Under the pieces are notes generated by a model. It had not been told where the DNA came from. It worked only from the letters and a program-made list of their open reading frames with translations, and made no database searches. A DNA stretch of 64,000 nucleotides from Aedes albopictus (lineage: Eukaryota; Arthropoda; Insecta; Diptera; Culicidae). Positions 1 through 11,340 of this stretch are shown here, in pieces. The stretch lies in assembly GCF_035046485.1 (NCBI RefSeq), contig NC_085137.1, positions 499,058,536 to 499,122,535 of the forward strand. The letters run 5' to 3'. A program made the translations under genes and the position numbers. Position 1 is the stretch's first letter; the number at the start of each line of letters is the position of its first letter.

Positions 1-10
1 TGTACGTGCA

Positions 11-94
11 GTTGAAACCCGGAATTTTTGACTAGCGAAGTTGGATTTTTCTCCAAATCCAACTTCGCTAGTCGAAAACTCCGATTTTCAACTA
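11..94. repeat. Small snap-back inverted repeat
   Basis: A near-perfect hairpin. The arms contain GACTAGCGAAGTTGGATTT and its reverse complement around a six-base loop. Pairing continues outward through a weaker GTTGAAA/TTTTCAAC segment. No target duplication was identified, so this is called only as a foldback repeat. Confidence 0.75.
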
Positions 95-177
95 AATTAA
101 GAATATAGATCTATGTTTGTCACCACGACAGTGGCTTTCAGATTTTTTTTTCTAATTTCCATATATAAAGTCATGAA

Positions 178-252
178 AAATTTCTGGGGGGGGGCCTGGC
201 GGATTCTGGGGGGGGCCTGGCCCCCCTGGCCCCCCCTCTAGTTACGCCAATG
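178..252. mobile_element. G/C-run segment ending in a hAT-like terminal repeat
   Basis: A stretch of G and C runs ends in CTAGTTACGCCAATGG. Its reverse complement, CCATTGGCGTAACTAG, resembles the CANTGGCGTA-type ends common in hAT transposons, and it resembles the ends of the element at 38523-45475. The partner end would lie left of the window, so extent and target duplication cannot be checked. Confidence 0.4.
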
Positions 253-491
253 GTTGTGTTTTACGTCGGCTGGGTCTATGAGCTAAGCCTTAAATTCCGA
301 CGCACAGAGAGGCAGCCACCGTACCTGGGACCCTACATATCGAACCCATCTACACATGGGCCGGGACATACGGCTTAACTTCCTATCAGAGCGATGTCGT
401 GATCACGGATTTTATGTCTCAGAAAATCCCATCGCCGTTGCCGGGAATCAAACCCCGACCGAATAAGGTTAGACGTAAGAGGCAACCACGC

Positions 492-1260
492 TTACCACCA
501 CCGACGCCAACCTTCCTCAGGAATCGAGCGAACTTTGTGGTTGACCTTCTCCGAATACTTAGGGCCAGGCAACATCAAATCAAGACGGTAGCGAATTTGG
601 CGATTAAAGTGCATCGAGGAAGGTGACTTCAATCTTCCCCATTGACCCCTTTTCGTTTCCTGGGACTTCGCAATGTCCAGGGATCCACGTAAAACTGTGT
701 CAACGAGCGCATACTCCAGTATTCCCTGAATCCAACTATGGGTCGGGTTTTCAGAGTGTAGTGCTAATATTATGCTAGCTGAGTCAGTTAGAACTAAGAT
801 GGACCCATCAGAAGGGGTTGTAGCTGCGATGAAAGCTGCTGCTGCTTCGGCTGAGAATACTGAATACTGTGGGGACAGTGTCATACTGACTTCCGGGATA
901 CCGCCTATCGGCTACCCCTATGCAGACAGCGGAGCGAGAATCGAGAAAGAAATCCATCAGAGTATCGAGTAGCAAAACTGGGATAAGATGTTCGTAAAAG
1001 TTCAGCGACTGATCGTTGGAGGGCAACAGAATTGCTGCCTGCAGGAAGCTGTTTTTATCCTGCTCCTGTAATTTGGTGGAGCGGAGCTCCAGCTTTTCGC
1101 TCCATGCCAATGGACCCTGTTTTGCAGCAGATGAAGTAGCGAATAAAGATACGAAACGGAAGATGGACTGCTTCCACGAAAGCAGAATCGGAAGGTGCAA
1201 ATCAGATATGACCCTGAGGTCTGAGGACTTCGATTCACCCCAGGACTCGATTAACATGGC
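492..1260 (-). pseudogene. Non-LTR retrotransposon relic, RNase H region (I-group)
   Basis: Minus-strand translation gives an RNase H-like segment with FSAEAAAAFIAATTPSDGS followed by LVLTDSASIILALHSE, the acidic active-site context of the RNase H domain found at the end of I, Loa and Outcast-type non-LTR elements. The preceding part (about 808-1257) is in another frame, with a frameshift near 860-880, so the copy is dead. The region 250-490 downstream may be its 3' end, and contains a B-box-like GGTTTGATTCCC on the minus strand. Clade assignment is tentative. Confidence 0.6.
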
Positions 1261-1557
1261 TATTTTTGTTTTCTTTTAAACCATAGGGGAGAAATCTGCT
1301 CAACAGACCCAAACCCCCGGGTAGTATGAGGTTAAGGCCGTCTTCTACAACAAAAGTAAAAGCCAAAACTACTCTATCCTCGACCCACTAAACAACATTC
1401 CTATGGTCGCCAAACCCTTCGTCTCTCCGGAACCACCAAGAAGGCATTGCTTCAGAGAGGGGCTAGTGCATCCTCAAGGATAGCTACGTAGCCTGCAGCA
1501 ACGAACATCGATAACTCGCTTTTTAGAGTCCATCAGGGGAGCACCCTGGCGCTTAGT
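1261..1557. other. Spacer between retrotransposon relics
   Basis: No coding sequence, repeat structure or RNA gene was recognised. It probably contains decayed non-LTR sequence, since relics abut it on both sides. Confidence 0.3.
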
Positions 1558-3837
1558 CAGTTTCCCGAGTGGTCCTCACCACTCCCTTTGTCCTCGAAAG
1601 GCGGGCAGAGTCAACCCCACGCCCGTGCCCAACTGTTTTGCAGACATCAAGAACTGAGGCCTACGTGCATCCAGATCTGACCTGCTGAAGGCTAGGGTAT
1701 CACTACGATTCAGCTGCACCAGAAGCATGCTGACAGTAGGATCTCCACCTGCCCCGGTCCTTACCGGGGACCCCTTTCCAACCGCGGGTTTGGATCCAAT
1801 CCAGTAGACCGACACCACGACAGCAACGCTATCAGAACGTTCTCTTCGCGGCCACTTAATCGCAGTAAGGGTTGATTTCGACCGCAGGGCATCGGCATGA
1901 CCTACGAAGCCGACTCCAAACCCCTGGACCATCTCTTGTACCGCATCTGAACTAACCATTCTCCGAGTCCACGCACCACCTCCTCTGTAGCTCCAAGACG
2001 ATGTGGGTGGTAGCCGTTGATACGGCATTCTTCATCCCTATACATCCTCTGGACAAGATTATCCGGAGTTGTGTCCTCCCTGTATGTAGCAAGCATGCGG
2101 TCACGCATTGTGTTCCGACGTAGCGACCATGACCTGAAAGGACCTGTGTCAGGTGGAATGTAACTTCCCCATGACGCCTGTTAATCCAACTATCTACCCT
2201 CGGAATCAACCTATGGGTCCACCTCCTTTCCGCGCTACCATTTGACCATGGAGACCATCAGGGCAGTCCTGCGTATGCCTCTTGTGCAGCGCTTTTCGAA
2301 GCACTGCATGTCCTCCTTGATAAGGATGCCAATTGGCACCATACCAGTGATGACGCAGAGCGTGTCGTGGGAGACGCCCAGACAACCAGTCATCGTATAA
2401 GATGTTGTATAAGATGATAAAGTGGAGGCGATATGCGTACATTTTACATGCACCTGAATGGAGGCATACACGCATATGGCCTCCACTTTATCATCTTATG
2501 CAACATCTTATACGATGACTGGTTGTCTGGGCGGTACGGTACGCGCTCGTAACCCTCAGGCAAGTACGTTCCAGCTTACCACGGTTGCTTTCGATGCTTA
2601 GCGCGGTACCCTATGCCGGGCCTCCATACCTAATAGTACGGACGTAGCGACACTAGCCAGAAGCTTTTGTTTATTGGCGTACACCGCAGAGCTTTTGGAC
2701 ATCATCCGGGACAGTGCCGCAATAGCTGTGGAGGCTCTTTTACAGGCGTTATCATCGTGGCTCCTGAAAGTGAGCTTATCGTCGATCATCACCCCAAGTG
2801 TTTGACGAAGCGCTTCGAAGTTATAGTGCAATCGCCTACATTGATCATTGCTTGCTGCTCCGACTTCCGGTTGTTTACAACCATCACCTCATTGGAGTTG
2901 TTTCCTGGTCCTCAACCAAGCCTCCACAACCTTGATCGAGTGGGTGGTATTCACTGCACTTCTTCGATCGACTCACCGTAGACTTCGAGCGTAATGTCGT
3001 CAGCAAAGCCGACAATCTCTACTCCCACCGGGAACTCTAACCTCAACGCCTCGTCCTACATGACAATCCATAACACCGCACCCAGGATGGTACCTTGCGG
3101 GATTCCGGTGGTTGTGTTAAAGCATTTCCGGCCCACCTCTGTGTCGTAAACTAGTACTCGATTCGGAAAGAAACTTCCGAGAATCTAGGTACCCCAGACG
3201 CAAGAGCGCATCGGCAATAGCTGGCCAACTGGCGCTATTAAACGCTTTCCTTACATCCAGAGTCACTACTGCACAGTAGCGAATTTCCCATCTCTTAAGC
3301 TCCAGTGCTTTCCCGGCGGTTCTTGTAACCGACAGGATAGCGGCTACGGTCGACCTCCCCTTTCGGAAGCCTTATTGGCTACTCGAGAGACCATTTACAC
3401 CCTCGGTGTGCCTCGACATTCTATTAAGGATGATCTTTTGGAGCACCTTCCCTGACGTGTAAATCATGCATATTGGTCTATATGCCGACGGGTCTCCGGG
3501 TGATTTCCTCGCCTTTGGCTCTGCCTCTTGCATACTTCTGGGAAAACTCCCTCGTCCAAGCATTGCTGCATAGCAGACCTTAACATCTTGGGAGCCTCTG
3601 CTATAGCTACTTTTAAGGCCAGGTCCACAATCGCGTCAGTTCACCAGTAAGCTGGTGGCCTCCCATTGTTAGGGTGGACTTGCCTAGGCATGGTCGCATC
3701 GTACGCACGCTTTGTTGGTTAAGAGCTGTCCATGTCCTATTAAAAGACTTAGACATGTCGAGTAGAATGACTTCAGCATTTTTATCGTAAGTCACATTAA
3801 GGACAAATGTCTTGACATCCCGCTTCAACAGTGCCAA
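1558..3837 (-). pseudogene. R1-like non-LTR retrotransposon relic (reverse transcriptase and C-terminus)
   Basis: Read on the minus strand, short frames line up with an R1-clade reverse transcriptase. AYRPICMIYTSGKVLQKIIL and NGLSSSQ come near 3.4-3.5 kb. An FADDI-type motif follows near 3.0 kb, then FVKHLGVMIDDKLTFRSH near 2.8 kb. The post-RT segment has RVDSWINRRHGEVTFHLTQ near 2.15 kb, typical of R1-type C-termini. Stops and frameshifts are frequent. The copy is interrupted at 2377-2531 by a CCCAG-family element, so it was already resident when that element inserted. Confidence 0.7.
2377..2531. mobile_element. CCCAG-family foldback element, copy I (155 bp)
   Basis: A near-complete palindrome that begins CCCAGACAACCAGTCATCG and ends in its complement, CTGGG. 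It is flanked on both sides by CG, a 2-bp target duplication. The arms carry AAGTGGAGGC and its complement, a motif shared with the other four copies in this window. It sits inside the R1-like relic. The length is identical to copy V at 57900-58054. Confidence 0.85.
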
Positions 3838-4172
3838 TCAAAATTTCAAACGCACAAATCTCAAGAAGCAAGCTTCACTCAACAAAGCATTTTATTATTC
3901 TGTTTTTGCTCACTTGTAATATGATTAAAATAAGAAGATCAGGTGCGCTGGTTTTGTTTACGAAGCGATTTGTGCCCTCGAAACCGTGGGTAGGTACCAA
4001 AGTCGGCCATTGTGGCGGCCATTTTGTGATTCTAACAAGTCTGTCCTTAAGAACATCACTGAGACTAGCCAACTATGTGGACTGTGAAGATTCTATAGCC
4101 TTGGCGATGCGCATGCTAAAACGAAACCGATCAGGCTAAGGCCGGGGTGGCCTCTGCTGTACATAGTAGCCG

Positions 4173-5389
4173 CCCAGCCAGCAATTTGGTTGCTATATCC
4201 AAATTGCAACTGAAATAGTCACACATATATAGCACCAAACAAATCGTATTCAATGCACGAAACAGGCATATACATACTAAAGTGGAGGCCATATCGAAAC
4301 ATATATACGATTACTGCGATTCCATGCAACATGATTTACGATTTCTCGAAAAATTGCTACGATTTCGCCGATTTTATCCGCCTAAATATACGATTATGCA
4401 TGATCTTATTACAATTGAGTGTTCCAATATACGACTCAAGATTTCCAAATAAAAAAAAACAATTGGCGTTCAGTGGGAATCGAACTTAGGTCCTTTGATT
4501 GAGAACTGCGCGTTATTTCTATTGGCTGTATTGCCAAGTTGGAAGTAGAGAGTTCAAAGTGAATGGCATGAAACGAATAAAAATTAGCATTATACGGTAC
4601 GAGACTTGTGGTGGGAGCGATGTTGTTGTGCATTGAGTGGCACCAAAAGTGGTGCCGTGCAAGAGGCCCGGAATTGACTTCGTTGTTGGAATCTATGCAT
4701 CACTTATTGCAAGTGATCTGCTGTATATAAATAGTATGAAAACCTATATATTTGGTTGAATTTATTGCTGCCATGGTAGGAATGTATGAACAGCAACAAA
4801 AATACAAATTTGTGATGAATACCATGTTCCCTTTTTTTCCCCTCATACAAATATGTAAACAAAACCATTAACGATTTCCGAGATTAAGATACGACTATTA
4901 AAAGTGCAGTAACAATCATATGCGACTGTAAACATGAATATACGATTTCTAAGATTTCGTTCACTTCGTATACGATGCAACTATGACGCAAACGATCAAT
5001 ATACAACATTGTTATAGTTGTATACGATTTCACCGATTTTCATCATACCTTTAGGTAGCAAGCTCTATTTAGCAGATTCATATACGATGTGAAGCGACGA
5101 TTTCCACGATTCAGAGAAATCATATAAACGATGCTAGCGAACTTGCAGCTTGACACTAAGAATGTATTTTTTTTTCACGATTCTATACGATTCTACCGAT
5201 AGTATCTCGCACCTTTAATGATCGGAAACGACTATATGAAACAAAATCGCAATTGAATCTTAATTTGGCATGAAATGCGATTTTACGCAATCATTGTCAA
5301 CAAATATACATATTCACACAATTCTGATTGAATATATGAAAATATACGATTTTTTCCACACAATGATTTACGATATGTGGTTGGCTGGG
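4173..5389. mobile_element. CCCAG-family element, copy II (1217 bp)
   Basis: It starts CCCAGCCAGCAATTTGG and ends TGTGGTTGGCTGGG, flanked by CG on both sides (2-bp target duplication). It is AT-rich with many TATACGAT motifs and no recognisable transposase. It carries AAGTGGAGGCCATATCG near one end. It is homologous over its whole length, in inverted orientation, to copy III at 40689-41907. It is inserted in the RTE-like coding sequence. Confidence 0.85.
4471..4537 (-). other. tRNA-like A/B-box segment inside copy II
   Basis: On the minus strand TTGGCAATACAGCC resembles a Pol III A box, and AAGTTCGATTCCCACTG, about 50 bases on, resembles a B box. A matching segment is present in copy III. 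No complete cloverleaf is evident, so this is a tRNA-derived or tRNA-like module, not a tRNA gene. Confidence 0.45.
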
Positions 5390-5796
5390 CGTCTCCATTC
5401 CACTCGGCCCATGGCTGTTTGTCTCCAGTTCCGCACTCTGCGTAGGGTCCGCAGATCGTCCTCCACTTGGTCGACCCACCTAGCTCGCTGCGCTCCACCT
5501 CTTCTTGTACCGGTCGGATGATTCTCGAGAACCAGTTTAGTCGGGTTGCTATCCGACACCCTGATGGCGTGACCCGCCCACCGTAGCCTCCCGATTTTCG
5601 CGGTATGGACGATGGTTGGTTCTCCCAGCAGCTGATGCAGCTCGTGGTTCATTCGCCTTCTCCAAGTCCCGTCTTCCATCTGCACTCCGCCGTAGATGGT
5701 ACGCAACACCTTCCGTTCGAAAACTCCAAGGGCGCGTTGGTCCTCTGCACGTAGGGTCCATGTTTCGTGCCCATAGAGGACGACCGGTCTAATCAA
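5390..5796 (-). pseudogene. RTE-like ORF C-terminal region, cut by an insertion
   Basis: Minus-strand frame with RPVVLYGHETWTLRAEDQ, FERKVLRTIYGG and GRLRWAGHAIRVSDSNPTK, the conserved post-RT region of RTE-type proteins. The reading frame runs into the CCCAG-family copy II at 5389. On the other side of that insert the frame resumes at 4172 and reaches a stop at 4131-4133 after about 13 codons, so the insert interrupts the last codons of the protein. Confidence 0.75.
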
Positions 5797-6015
5797 CGTT
5801 TTGTAGATGGTTAACTTCTTGTTACGGCGAACTTTATTCGATCGTAGAGTTCTGCGGAGTCCAAAGTAAGCACGATTTCCTGCTACAATGCGCCTCTGAA
5901 TTTCTCTGCTGGTTGTTGTCGGCGTTGTCGGCGGTCACCAGTGAGCCCAAGTACACGAATTCTTCAACCGCCTCGATTTCATCACCGTCGATATGAATTC
6001 GGGGTGGCGGGCGCG

Positions 6016-7069
6016 CTATTCCTCCCTAGAGCCCTTTGCCATCATGTACTTTGTCTTCGACACATTAATGACTAATCCGATTCGTCTGGCTTCACTCTTT
6101 AGTCGGATGTACGTTTCCGCCATCGTCTCAAATTTACGAGCAATAATATCAATATCATCGGCGAAACCAAGCAGCTGAACGGACTTCGTGAAAATCGTCC
6201 CACTCGTGTTTATCCCCGCTCTTCTTATTACACCCTCCAAAGCAATATTGAACAGCAAGCACGAATGACCATCATCATGCCGTAACCCTCTGCGAGATTC
6301 GAAGGGCCTCGAGGGTGTCCCTGATACTCGAACTACGCACATCACTCGATCCATCGTCGCCTTGATCAACCGTGTCAGTTTATCCGGGAATCCGTATTCG
6401 TGCATAATCTGCCATAGCTGTTCTCGACCGATTGTATCATACGCCGATTTGAAATCGATGAACAAGTGATGTGGGGACACGTTGTATTCGCGGCATTTCT
6501 GCAATACCTGGCGGATGGTGAACATCTGGTCCGTTGTAGCGCGTTAACCCATAAAATCCAGCCTTATATTGCCCCACGAACTCTCTTGCAATCGGTGATA
6601 GACAGCGGCATAAAATTTGAGAGAGTATCTTGTAGGCAGCGCTCAGTAGTGTGATCGCGCGGTAGTTCCCGCAATCCAACTTGTCGCCCTTTTTGTAGAT
6701 GGGACACACGATACCTTCCATCCATTCCTCCGGTAATACTTCCTCCTCCCAAATCTTGGTAATGACCCAGTGTAGTGCTCTCAGTAAAGCTTCTCCACCG
6801 TATTTTAGAAGCTCGCTTGGTGGTTGATCTGCTCCAGCGGCTTTGCTGTTTTTCAACCGGCCAACCTCCTCCTCAATCTCCTGGAGGTTAGGGGCCGGAA
6901 TTTTTTCCCCCTGTGCACATACTCCTAGATCTGTTACCACGCCACCTTCGGTACTTGCAACGTCGCCATTGAGGTGCTCATCGTAATGCTGTCGCCACCT
7001 CTCGACCACCTCACGCTCGCTCGTGAGAATATTCCCGTGATTATCTCGGCACATGTCGGCTTGTGGCAC
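6016..7069 (-). pseudogene. RTE-like reverse transcriptase domain, frameshifted
   Basis: Two overlapping minus-strand frames cover the polymerase. The first (7069-6437) has PSELLKYGGEALLRALHWVI, GIVCPIYKKGDKLDCGNYRA and ITLLSAAYKILSQIL. The second (6525-6016) has LFIDFKSAYDTIGREQLW, GLRHDDGHSCLLFNIALEG and the catalytic FADDIDII. The frames switch near 6.5 kb, so one indel separates finger and palm regions. The DDGHS segment differs from the usual QGD-type motif and suggests further decay. Confidence 0.8.
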
Positions 7070-7193
7070 AAAGCCTCTGCGCGAGCGGTTCAGCTTCTCG
7101 TCGAACTTTCGTGTGTCCTTAGCGTCTTCCTAATGGCGCTTTTTCATCCGGAAGACTTCGTTCTGCCTGTTCCGCGCCTGTCTGTAACGTACC

Positions 7194-8250
7194 TCATTCG
7201 CTCTCGTGCGGTGTTGCAGCATTCTCGCCCATGCTGCATTCTTCTCGTTTTTTCAACTGTTCACATTCGCCGTCGTACCAGTCGTTTCTGTGATTCGGAG
7301 TCGCGAAGCCTAGTGCTGTAGCCGAGGTACTACCTATGGCGGATCGGATGTCCCTCCAGCCATCTTCAAGTGTAGCTGCGCCAAGCTGCTCTTCCGTTGG
7401 TAGGGCCACTGCTAACTGCTGCGCGTAGTCTTGAGCCACTTCTACGTTACGAAGTTGCTCGATGTTGAGCCACGGCGTTCGACTTCGACGCGTGGTGATA
7501 ACTGTCGAAAGTTTTGAGCGCATGCATACAGCGACTAAGTAGTGATCCGAATCTATATTCGCACTGCGGTATGTGCGGACGTTGGTTATATCCGAGAAGA
7601 ATGTACCGTCGATTAGAACGTGGTCGATTTGATTTTCTGTTTGATGGTCGGGTGATCTCCAGGTGGCTTTGTGGATATCTTTGCGGGGGAAGAAGGTGCT
7701 TCGGACTACCATACCACGGGAGGCTGCAAAGTTTACGCATCGCTGGCCGTTATCATTCGATACGGCGTGGAGGCTGTTTCGCCCGATTACCGGTCTGTAC
7801 ATTTCCTCCCTTCCTACCTGCGCGTTCATGTCGCCGACAACGATTTTCACGTCACGCGGCGAGCAACCATCGTATGTTTGCTCTAACTGCGCGTAGAACG
7901 CTTCTTTCTCGTCATCAGGTCTCCTTTCGTGTGGACAGTGGACGTTAATGATTCTGTAGTTGAAGAAACGGCCCTTAACTCTCAACATGCATTGCACATC
8001 CTTGCGTTGATCGGCTGCCACCCGATTACACGTTGTTGCATCTTGCCCAACACTATAAATCCTGTTTCCAGTTCATTGGTGGTGCCACAGCTTTGGTAGA
8101 AGGTAGCCGCTCGATGCCCGCTTTTCCACGCTTTCTGTCCAGTCCAACAAAGTTCCTGCAACGCCACGATGTCGAAGTTGAGGGGATGTAGTTTGTCGTA
8201 GATTATCCTGTCACATCCTGCGAAACCTAGTTACTTGCAGTTCCATGTTC
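7194..8250 (-). pseudogene. RTE-like endonuclease domain, frameshifted
   Basis: The frame opens with DYDWKLGTWNCK at about 8.25 kb, a signature start of RTE-type endonucleases. FDIVALQELCWTGQ follows near 8.15 kb in a second frame. The main frame, from 8021 down, has NYRIINVHCPHERRPDDEKE, VVGDMNAQVGREE and NQIDHVLIDGTFFSD, ending with the SANIDSDHYLVAV active-site segment. At least two frame changes occur between 8.25 and 8.0 kb. The domain would cut target DNA for target-primed reverse transcription; this copy cannot encode it intact. Confidence 0.75.
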
Positions 8251-8810
8251 CAAGTTTCCAATCGTAGTCCTTATTTCGTCGCGTGGGTCTTTGCCGATTG
8301 TATCGAGTCATATTTTCTCCTATGTTATTCGCAATGGGGATTTTTACGGGTGGCTTATTGGGCCTACGCCAACATTCCTGTCTCGCCGGAGGGCCATCGT
8401 GCCAGTTCTGGTGCAGCGTTTCTTACTCAGCCACTGGAAGCCAGAACAGACGCTGTTTGAGCCGCATCTCCTTGGTGAACAGACGCTCGGGTCGTACCTC
8501 CTCAATCTAGCTGAAGTCAGAAGGACAACAGTGCCCAGGCTGCACTACCAGCTAAGCACACAACTCTTAGCTGGCGGTCTTTGTCATCGCTTGACCCGTG
8601 GAAGCATGAGGTAGGAACTTGTGAGGACCAGAGCTATGTTGGACGCTCTCCTTATCGACTGATCGTTTTCCAGCCCCGATGCGCATGCTGGCGAAAACCC
8701 AATAGTCCGTTTGCTGTCAAGTGTTGCTTCAACCTCCGGTTGACCATCCATTGCTGATGGTTCCAGTACAATCCGTATTTTTTCACTTTTTTAAACATTT
8801 TTTATTTTAG

Positions 8811-8999
8811 GAATGCAACTACGTCATCCGGAAATACTTCTGTTAACCGTGTTTTATACAACCGTGACAATGTTTTCACAAGAGCCAAACAGGAGAAACG
8901 ACGGAATCAGAGGAATTTGGAAGAAAAACCTCAAATACACCACCAAACAGCTGACATTCCAACTGGTTCAGGGTTGCATCTCGATGCGGTGGACAATGA
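8811..8999 (+). CDS. Exon A1 of repeat-exon gene
   Basis: Acceptor TTTTATTTTAG, donor GA|GTAATG, 189 bp, phase 2-2. Encodes NATTSSGNTSVNRVLYNRDN-type sequence (here NTSVN is changed to NTSVN-like LTVF only in other frames), followed by a basic FTRAKQEKRRNQRN segment. I count about four differences from A2. The upstream intron part is shorter than in copies 2-4, and the RTE-like element lies just upstream. Confidence 0.6.
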
Positions 9000-9062
9000 G
9001 TAATGCCTAACAAAGAACTTATTTCATCGCAGAAAGGACAATGGTTATGTGTTTTTTTTTAG

Positions 9063-9251
9063 ATTTATGCATACTTCATATCTGGGAGTGCAACCTGATA
9101 TATCATCCATAAAGAAACAAAAAATGGAAGTTGACGACTCGGTGAACTCTATTGACCCAAGGTTAAATATTTCCTCAGTAGTGCCGACAGATGCAGTCTT
9201 TGATAAAGTTCAAAATGAAACGGGCTTGTCTTTCGAAACCGGCAGTATCAT
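9063..9251 (+). CDS. Exon B1 of repeat-exon gene
   Basis: Acceptor after a T run ending TTTTTAG, donor AT|GTAAGT, 189 bp, phase 2-2, only 63 bp downstream of A1. Encodes FMHTSYLGVQPDISS, then KKQKMEVDDSVNSIDPRLN and DKVQNETGLSF. Differs from B4 mainly by Ile for Met, Ile for Leu and Glu for Lys or Cys changes. Confidence 0.6.
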
Positions 9252-9419
9252 GTAAGTTATAAAATTGATCGGAATATGAACTGTAGATTTTTCAGCTGGA
9301 TACGCATGGACTCTTACTATTTTGGATGTTTATTAAACCAGATAGTTTTCCATATATTTTCATCAACCATGCAAAGATAGACTCGATAAAATCCTCAATG
9401 GAGTCCATTTTTTTTATTT

Positions 9420-9770
9420 TTTAAATGCAAACGTTAAGAGGAATTCCTCGAGGATTTTCTGAAGGAATCCCTAAAGGAATCTCAAGAGGAATTCCTGAAG
9501 AAATCCTTTGTATAATTCCTGGAGGAAGCTCTGGAATATTCCTAGAGAGATATCTGATAGAAACCCTGGAGATATTTATGCAGGAATTCGTGAAGGATCT
9601 TCTGAAGGAATTCATGAAGGAATCACTGGACAAATCTCTTTAGGAATTCCTGGAAGTATTTCTGTAGGAGCTCCTGAAGCTCTTCTGGAGAAATTTCTGG
9701 AAGAATTCTTTGAAGAATTTCTACATACATTTTTGAAGCTTTTCTAAAGGAATTCCTGTCGGGTTCTTGT
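9420..9770. repeat. GGAATTCC-type minisatellite, block 1
   Basis: Degenerate tandem units of about 12-15 bp built on GGAATTCCTGGAG and GGAATTCTTGAAG variants. The same block recurs after B2, B3 and in the intron before A4. Frames through it translate as EEFLEE-like runs that are not genes. Confidence 0.8.
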
Positions 9771-10006
9771 TCCTTCGGCGACCGTTCTAATTCCAGCGGT
9801 CAGCCAGAATCCGTATTTTTATTTCACTATCTTTATTCACTAACACAAAGCAACGCGGATCGACCATATATTTGAACTGTTATTTCGTACTGGCTATTTA
9901 CGATATGCACATCTTCTCCTACCTACTCAACAGTCCACAGAAAGTGGACAAAGACTAATGTGCGCGAGATGGGTCCGGCTCCAACATCTTCTTTTTTTTA
10001 TTTCAG

Positions 10007-10195
10007 GAATGCAACTACGTCATCCGGAAATACTTCTGTCAACCGTGTTTTATACAACCGTGACAATGTTTTCACAAGAGCCAAACAGGAGAAACGACGG
10101 AATCAGAGGAATTTGGAAGAAAAACCTGAAATACACCACCAAACAGCTGACATTCCAACTGGTTCAGGGTTGCACCTCGATGCGGTAGACAATGA
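10007..10195 (+). CDS. Exon A2 of repeat-exon gene
   Basis: Acceptor TTTATTTCAG, donor GA|GTAATG, 189 bp, phase 2-2. Same peptide as A4 apart from one or two residues: NTSVNRVLYNRDNVFTRAKQ, then IHHQTADIPTGSGLHLDAV near the end. The preceding 250 bp are also shared with copies 3 and 4, which marks the duplicated unit. Confidence 0.65.
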
Positions 10196-10256
10196 GTAAT
10201 GCCTGACAAAGAACTTATATCATCGCAGAAAGGACAATGATTATGTTTTTTTTTAG

Positions 10257-10445
10257 ATTTATGCATACTTCATATCTGGGAGTGCAACCTGATATATCAT
10301 CCATGAAGAAACAGAAAATGGAAGTTGACGACTCGGTGAACTCTATTGACTCAAGGTTAAATCTTTCCTCAGTAGTGCCGAGAGATGCAGTCTTTGATAA
10401 AGTTCAAAATGAAACGGACTTGTCTTTCAAAACCGGCAGTATCAT
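10257..10445 (+). CDS. Exon B2 of repeat-exon gene
   Basis: Acceptor TTTTTTTTAG, donor AT|GTAAGT, 189 bp, phase 2-2. Encodes FMHTSYLGVQPDISSMKKQK. It has private changes (SIDSRLN, VVPRDAV, NETDLSF) compared with B3 and B4. The frame is intact. Confidence 0.65.
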
Positions 10446-10549
10446 GTAAGTTATAAAATTGATCGGAATATGAACTGTAGATTTTGCAGCTGGATACGCA
10501 TGGACTCTTACTAATTTGGATGTTTATTAAACCAGATTGAAACAAAATT

Positions 10550-11340
10550 CCTGGAAATTCCTGGGGAAATAACTAAGAAAATTCCTGAAGAAATCATCGG
10601 AGAAATTCCAGGATGTATCCCTGTAGGAAATTCAGGAGGAGTCTACGGAGGAATTTCTGGGGGAATCTGTAAAAGAAATCCTGGAGGAATTCGTAGGGCA
10701 ATTTGTGGATGAATACGTGTAGGAATTTAAGAGGACTTCCTCGCGGATTTTCTGAAGGAATCCCTAAAGGAATCTCAAGAGGAATTCCTGAAGAAATCCT
10801 TTGTATAATTCCTGGAGGAAGCTCTGGAATATTCTTAGAGAGATATCTGATAGAAACCCTGGAGATATTCCTGAAGGAATTCGTGAAGGATCTTCTGGAG
10901 GAATTCATGAAGGGATCACTGGACAAATCTCTATAGGAATTCCTGGAGATTTCATCGGAGGAATTCCAGGACGAAACTCTGGATAAGTTTAGAAGTTTGG
11001 AGTTTTGGAGAAATTTCTGGAAGAATCCGTAAAAGAATTCTTGCAAGTATCCGCGGAGGAATCCGTGAAGGAATTTCTTGAGGAATTCCTGGAGGAATCT
11101 CTGGGGGCATTCTTTGAGGAATCCCAGGAAGAATTCCTGAAGGAAGGCGTGGAGGATTTCCTGGATGAATTGCTTAACGATTTCCTGGAGGAATTCCAGG
11201 AGGAGCTCATTGACGAATACGTGTTAAAAGTTCAGGAATTACTGAAGGGATCGCAGAAGATTTTCCTGCAGAAATACTTGCTGGAATACCTGGAGGTATC
11301 CGTATCAGGTATCAGAAGGCCGGCTCCAGAAGCACGTTAT
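10550..11340. repeat. GGAATTCC-type minisatellite, block 2
   Basis: Begins directly after the sequence ACCAGATTGAAACA, which in copy 4 is the acceptor and first bases of exon C. Minisatellite therefore replaces exon C downstream of B2. Closely matched by the block at 14790-15560. Confidence 0.8.

Larger units (their letters stand above)
3838..8760 (-). mobile_element. RTE-like non-LTR retrotransposon, degraded
   Basis: A minus-strand element of RTE type. From 5' (high coordinates) to 3' it has a leader, an apurinic endonuclease, reverse transcriptase and a C-terminal region with GRLRWAGHAIRV, followed by a short 3' region. The reading frame is broken in several places and by the CCCAG-family insertion at 4173-5389. 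The outer ends are approximate: no target duplication was found, and the 5' end runs up to the first exon of the plus-strand gene. Confidence 0.7.

Noticed and set aside
7514..7948. Plus-strand frame of 144 codons
   Set aside because: It is the opposite-strand shadow of the RTE-like endonuclease.
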